This document shows, piece by piece, positions 63,622 to 64,000 of a DNA stretch of 64,000 nucleotides. Below the pieces are notes generated by a model. That model ran no database searches and was not told the origin of the DNA. It saw only the letters and a program-made list of their open reading frames with translations. Numbering within the stretch: position 1 is the stretch's first letter; each line of letters begins with the position of its first letter. This stretch comes from Entomomonas sp945283395. Lineage in GTDB: Bacteria > Pseudomonadota > Gammaproteobacteria > Pseudomonadales > Pseudomonadaceae. The position numbers and the translations under genes are program-made. Location of the stretch: contig CAMLLC010000001.1 of NCBI GenBank assembly GCA_946480835.1, forward strand, positions 248,001-312,000. Reading direction: 5' to 3'.

Positions 63622-63757
63622 TAATTTTTGGCTATCAGCTTACTAAGTAAAACCAAAATGGGTTATAGACCATCAATAATACTGACTTGTTTTGCCCATC
63701 ATGCTCCTTTTAAGTTAAAATCATCTTTTAAAACTCTTATCCTAAAGGTTTATGACA

Positions 63758-64000
63758 ATGCTGATTCTGCGTGGTACTCCTGCTCTTTCGTCATTCCGAT
63801 ATGAAAAATTACTTAATCGACTGCAAGCAGCTAACTCCAAGATAACTGCTCTTTATGCTGAGTTTATCCATTTTATAGACACCAACAGCGAGCTCAGCGC
63901 AGAACATCACACTATCTTAACTAAACTATTAACGTATGGCCCAGCAACCGTACCAGAGGAACCCAAAGGGCAGCTTTTGTTAGTCACCCCTCGCTTTGGT
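63758..64000 (+). CDS. purL: Phosphoribosylformylglycinamidine synthase, 5' part
   Basis: First 81 residues of the large FGAM synthase of purine synthesis; the gene runs off the window. The N-terminus MLILRGTPALSSFRYEKLL, followed by LYAEFIHFIDTNSELS and LLTYGPATVPEEPKG, is that of the single-chain gammaproteobacterial PurL. I start at ATG 63758, nine bases after AAAGG; an ATG six bases earlier is too close to that site. The 136 bases before it hold nothing recognised besides the promoter region. Confidence 0.93.
   Translation, partial: MLILRGTPALSSFRYEKLLNRLQAANSKITALYAEFIHFIDTNSELSAEHHTILTKLLTYGPATVPEEPKGQLLLVTPRFG

Overview
The window comes from an AT-rich gammaproteobacterium of the Pseudomonas lineage. 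Three things point there: the tmRNA tag reads ANDDNYALAA, the form I know from Pseudomonas; pyruvate carboxylase has two subunits (PycA plus a PycB with the biotin domain); and gene sets such as pilB-C-D-coaE-yacG, pilMNOPQ-aroK-aroB-AAA/SPOR, and psrA-L,D-transpeptidase-nagZ have pseudomonad order. The low GC, small intergenic regions and several broken accessory genes fit a host-associated pseudomonad such as the insect-gut genus Entomomonas. That genus is my inference from composition and gene content.

Layout. 1-3.9 kb: type IV pilus assembly genes pilB (3' part), pilC and pilD, then coaE and yacG. 4.0-13.1 kb (minus): the transcription/translation operon metY(tRNA-fMet)-rimP-nusA-infB-rbfA-truB-rpsO-pnp, with a good metY promoter and two tandem terminators before rimP. 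13.3-22.7 kb (minus except a DUF4404 gene): pilMNOPQ, aroK, aroB, an AAA/SPOR protein and queF, most with overlapping ends. 22.9-25.3 kb: penicillin-binding protein 1A. 25.4-28.8 kb (minus): MFS transporter, cysteine-cluster protein and etfBA. 29.1-31.3 kb: psrA interrupted by a stop codon, an L,D-transpeptidase and nagZ. 31.3-42.3 kb: Sel1 lipoprotein, metG, a stand-alone NAD(P)HX epimerase, pycAB, two tandem YgdI/YgdR-type lipoproteins, an esterase and an acetolactate synthase.

42.5-46.6 kb is an accessory locus: two exported MORN-like paralogues, a small membrane protein, a rhodanese and an unrecognised membrane-anchored protein. Two of these genes carry homopolymer frameshifts. 46.8-52.3 kb is the full isc operon (iscRSUA-hscBA-fdx-iscX) behind a promoter overlapping an IscR-type operator. 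Then come tmRNA (minus), a small glycan cluster (glycosyltransferase, UDP-glucuronate decarboxylase, GT9 family), rne with a long upstream region, a frameshifted hscC and J-domain partner pair, and the 5' end of purL.

The conserved housekeeping genes are intact. All five lesions (one in-frame stop, four frameshifted genes) sit in psrA or in accessory genes. That pattern suggests real gene decay or slippage-dependent expression more than random sequencing error, but sequence alone cannot exclude error. No CRISPR array, insertion sequence, prophage or integrase was seen.
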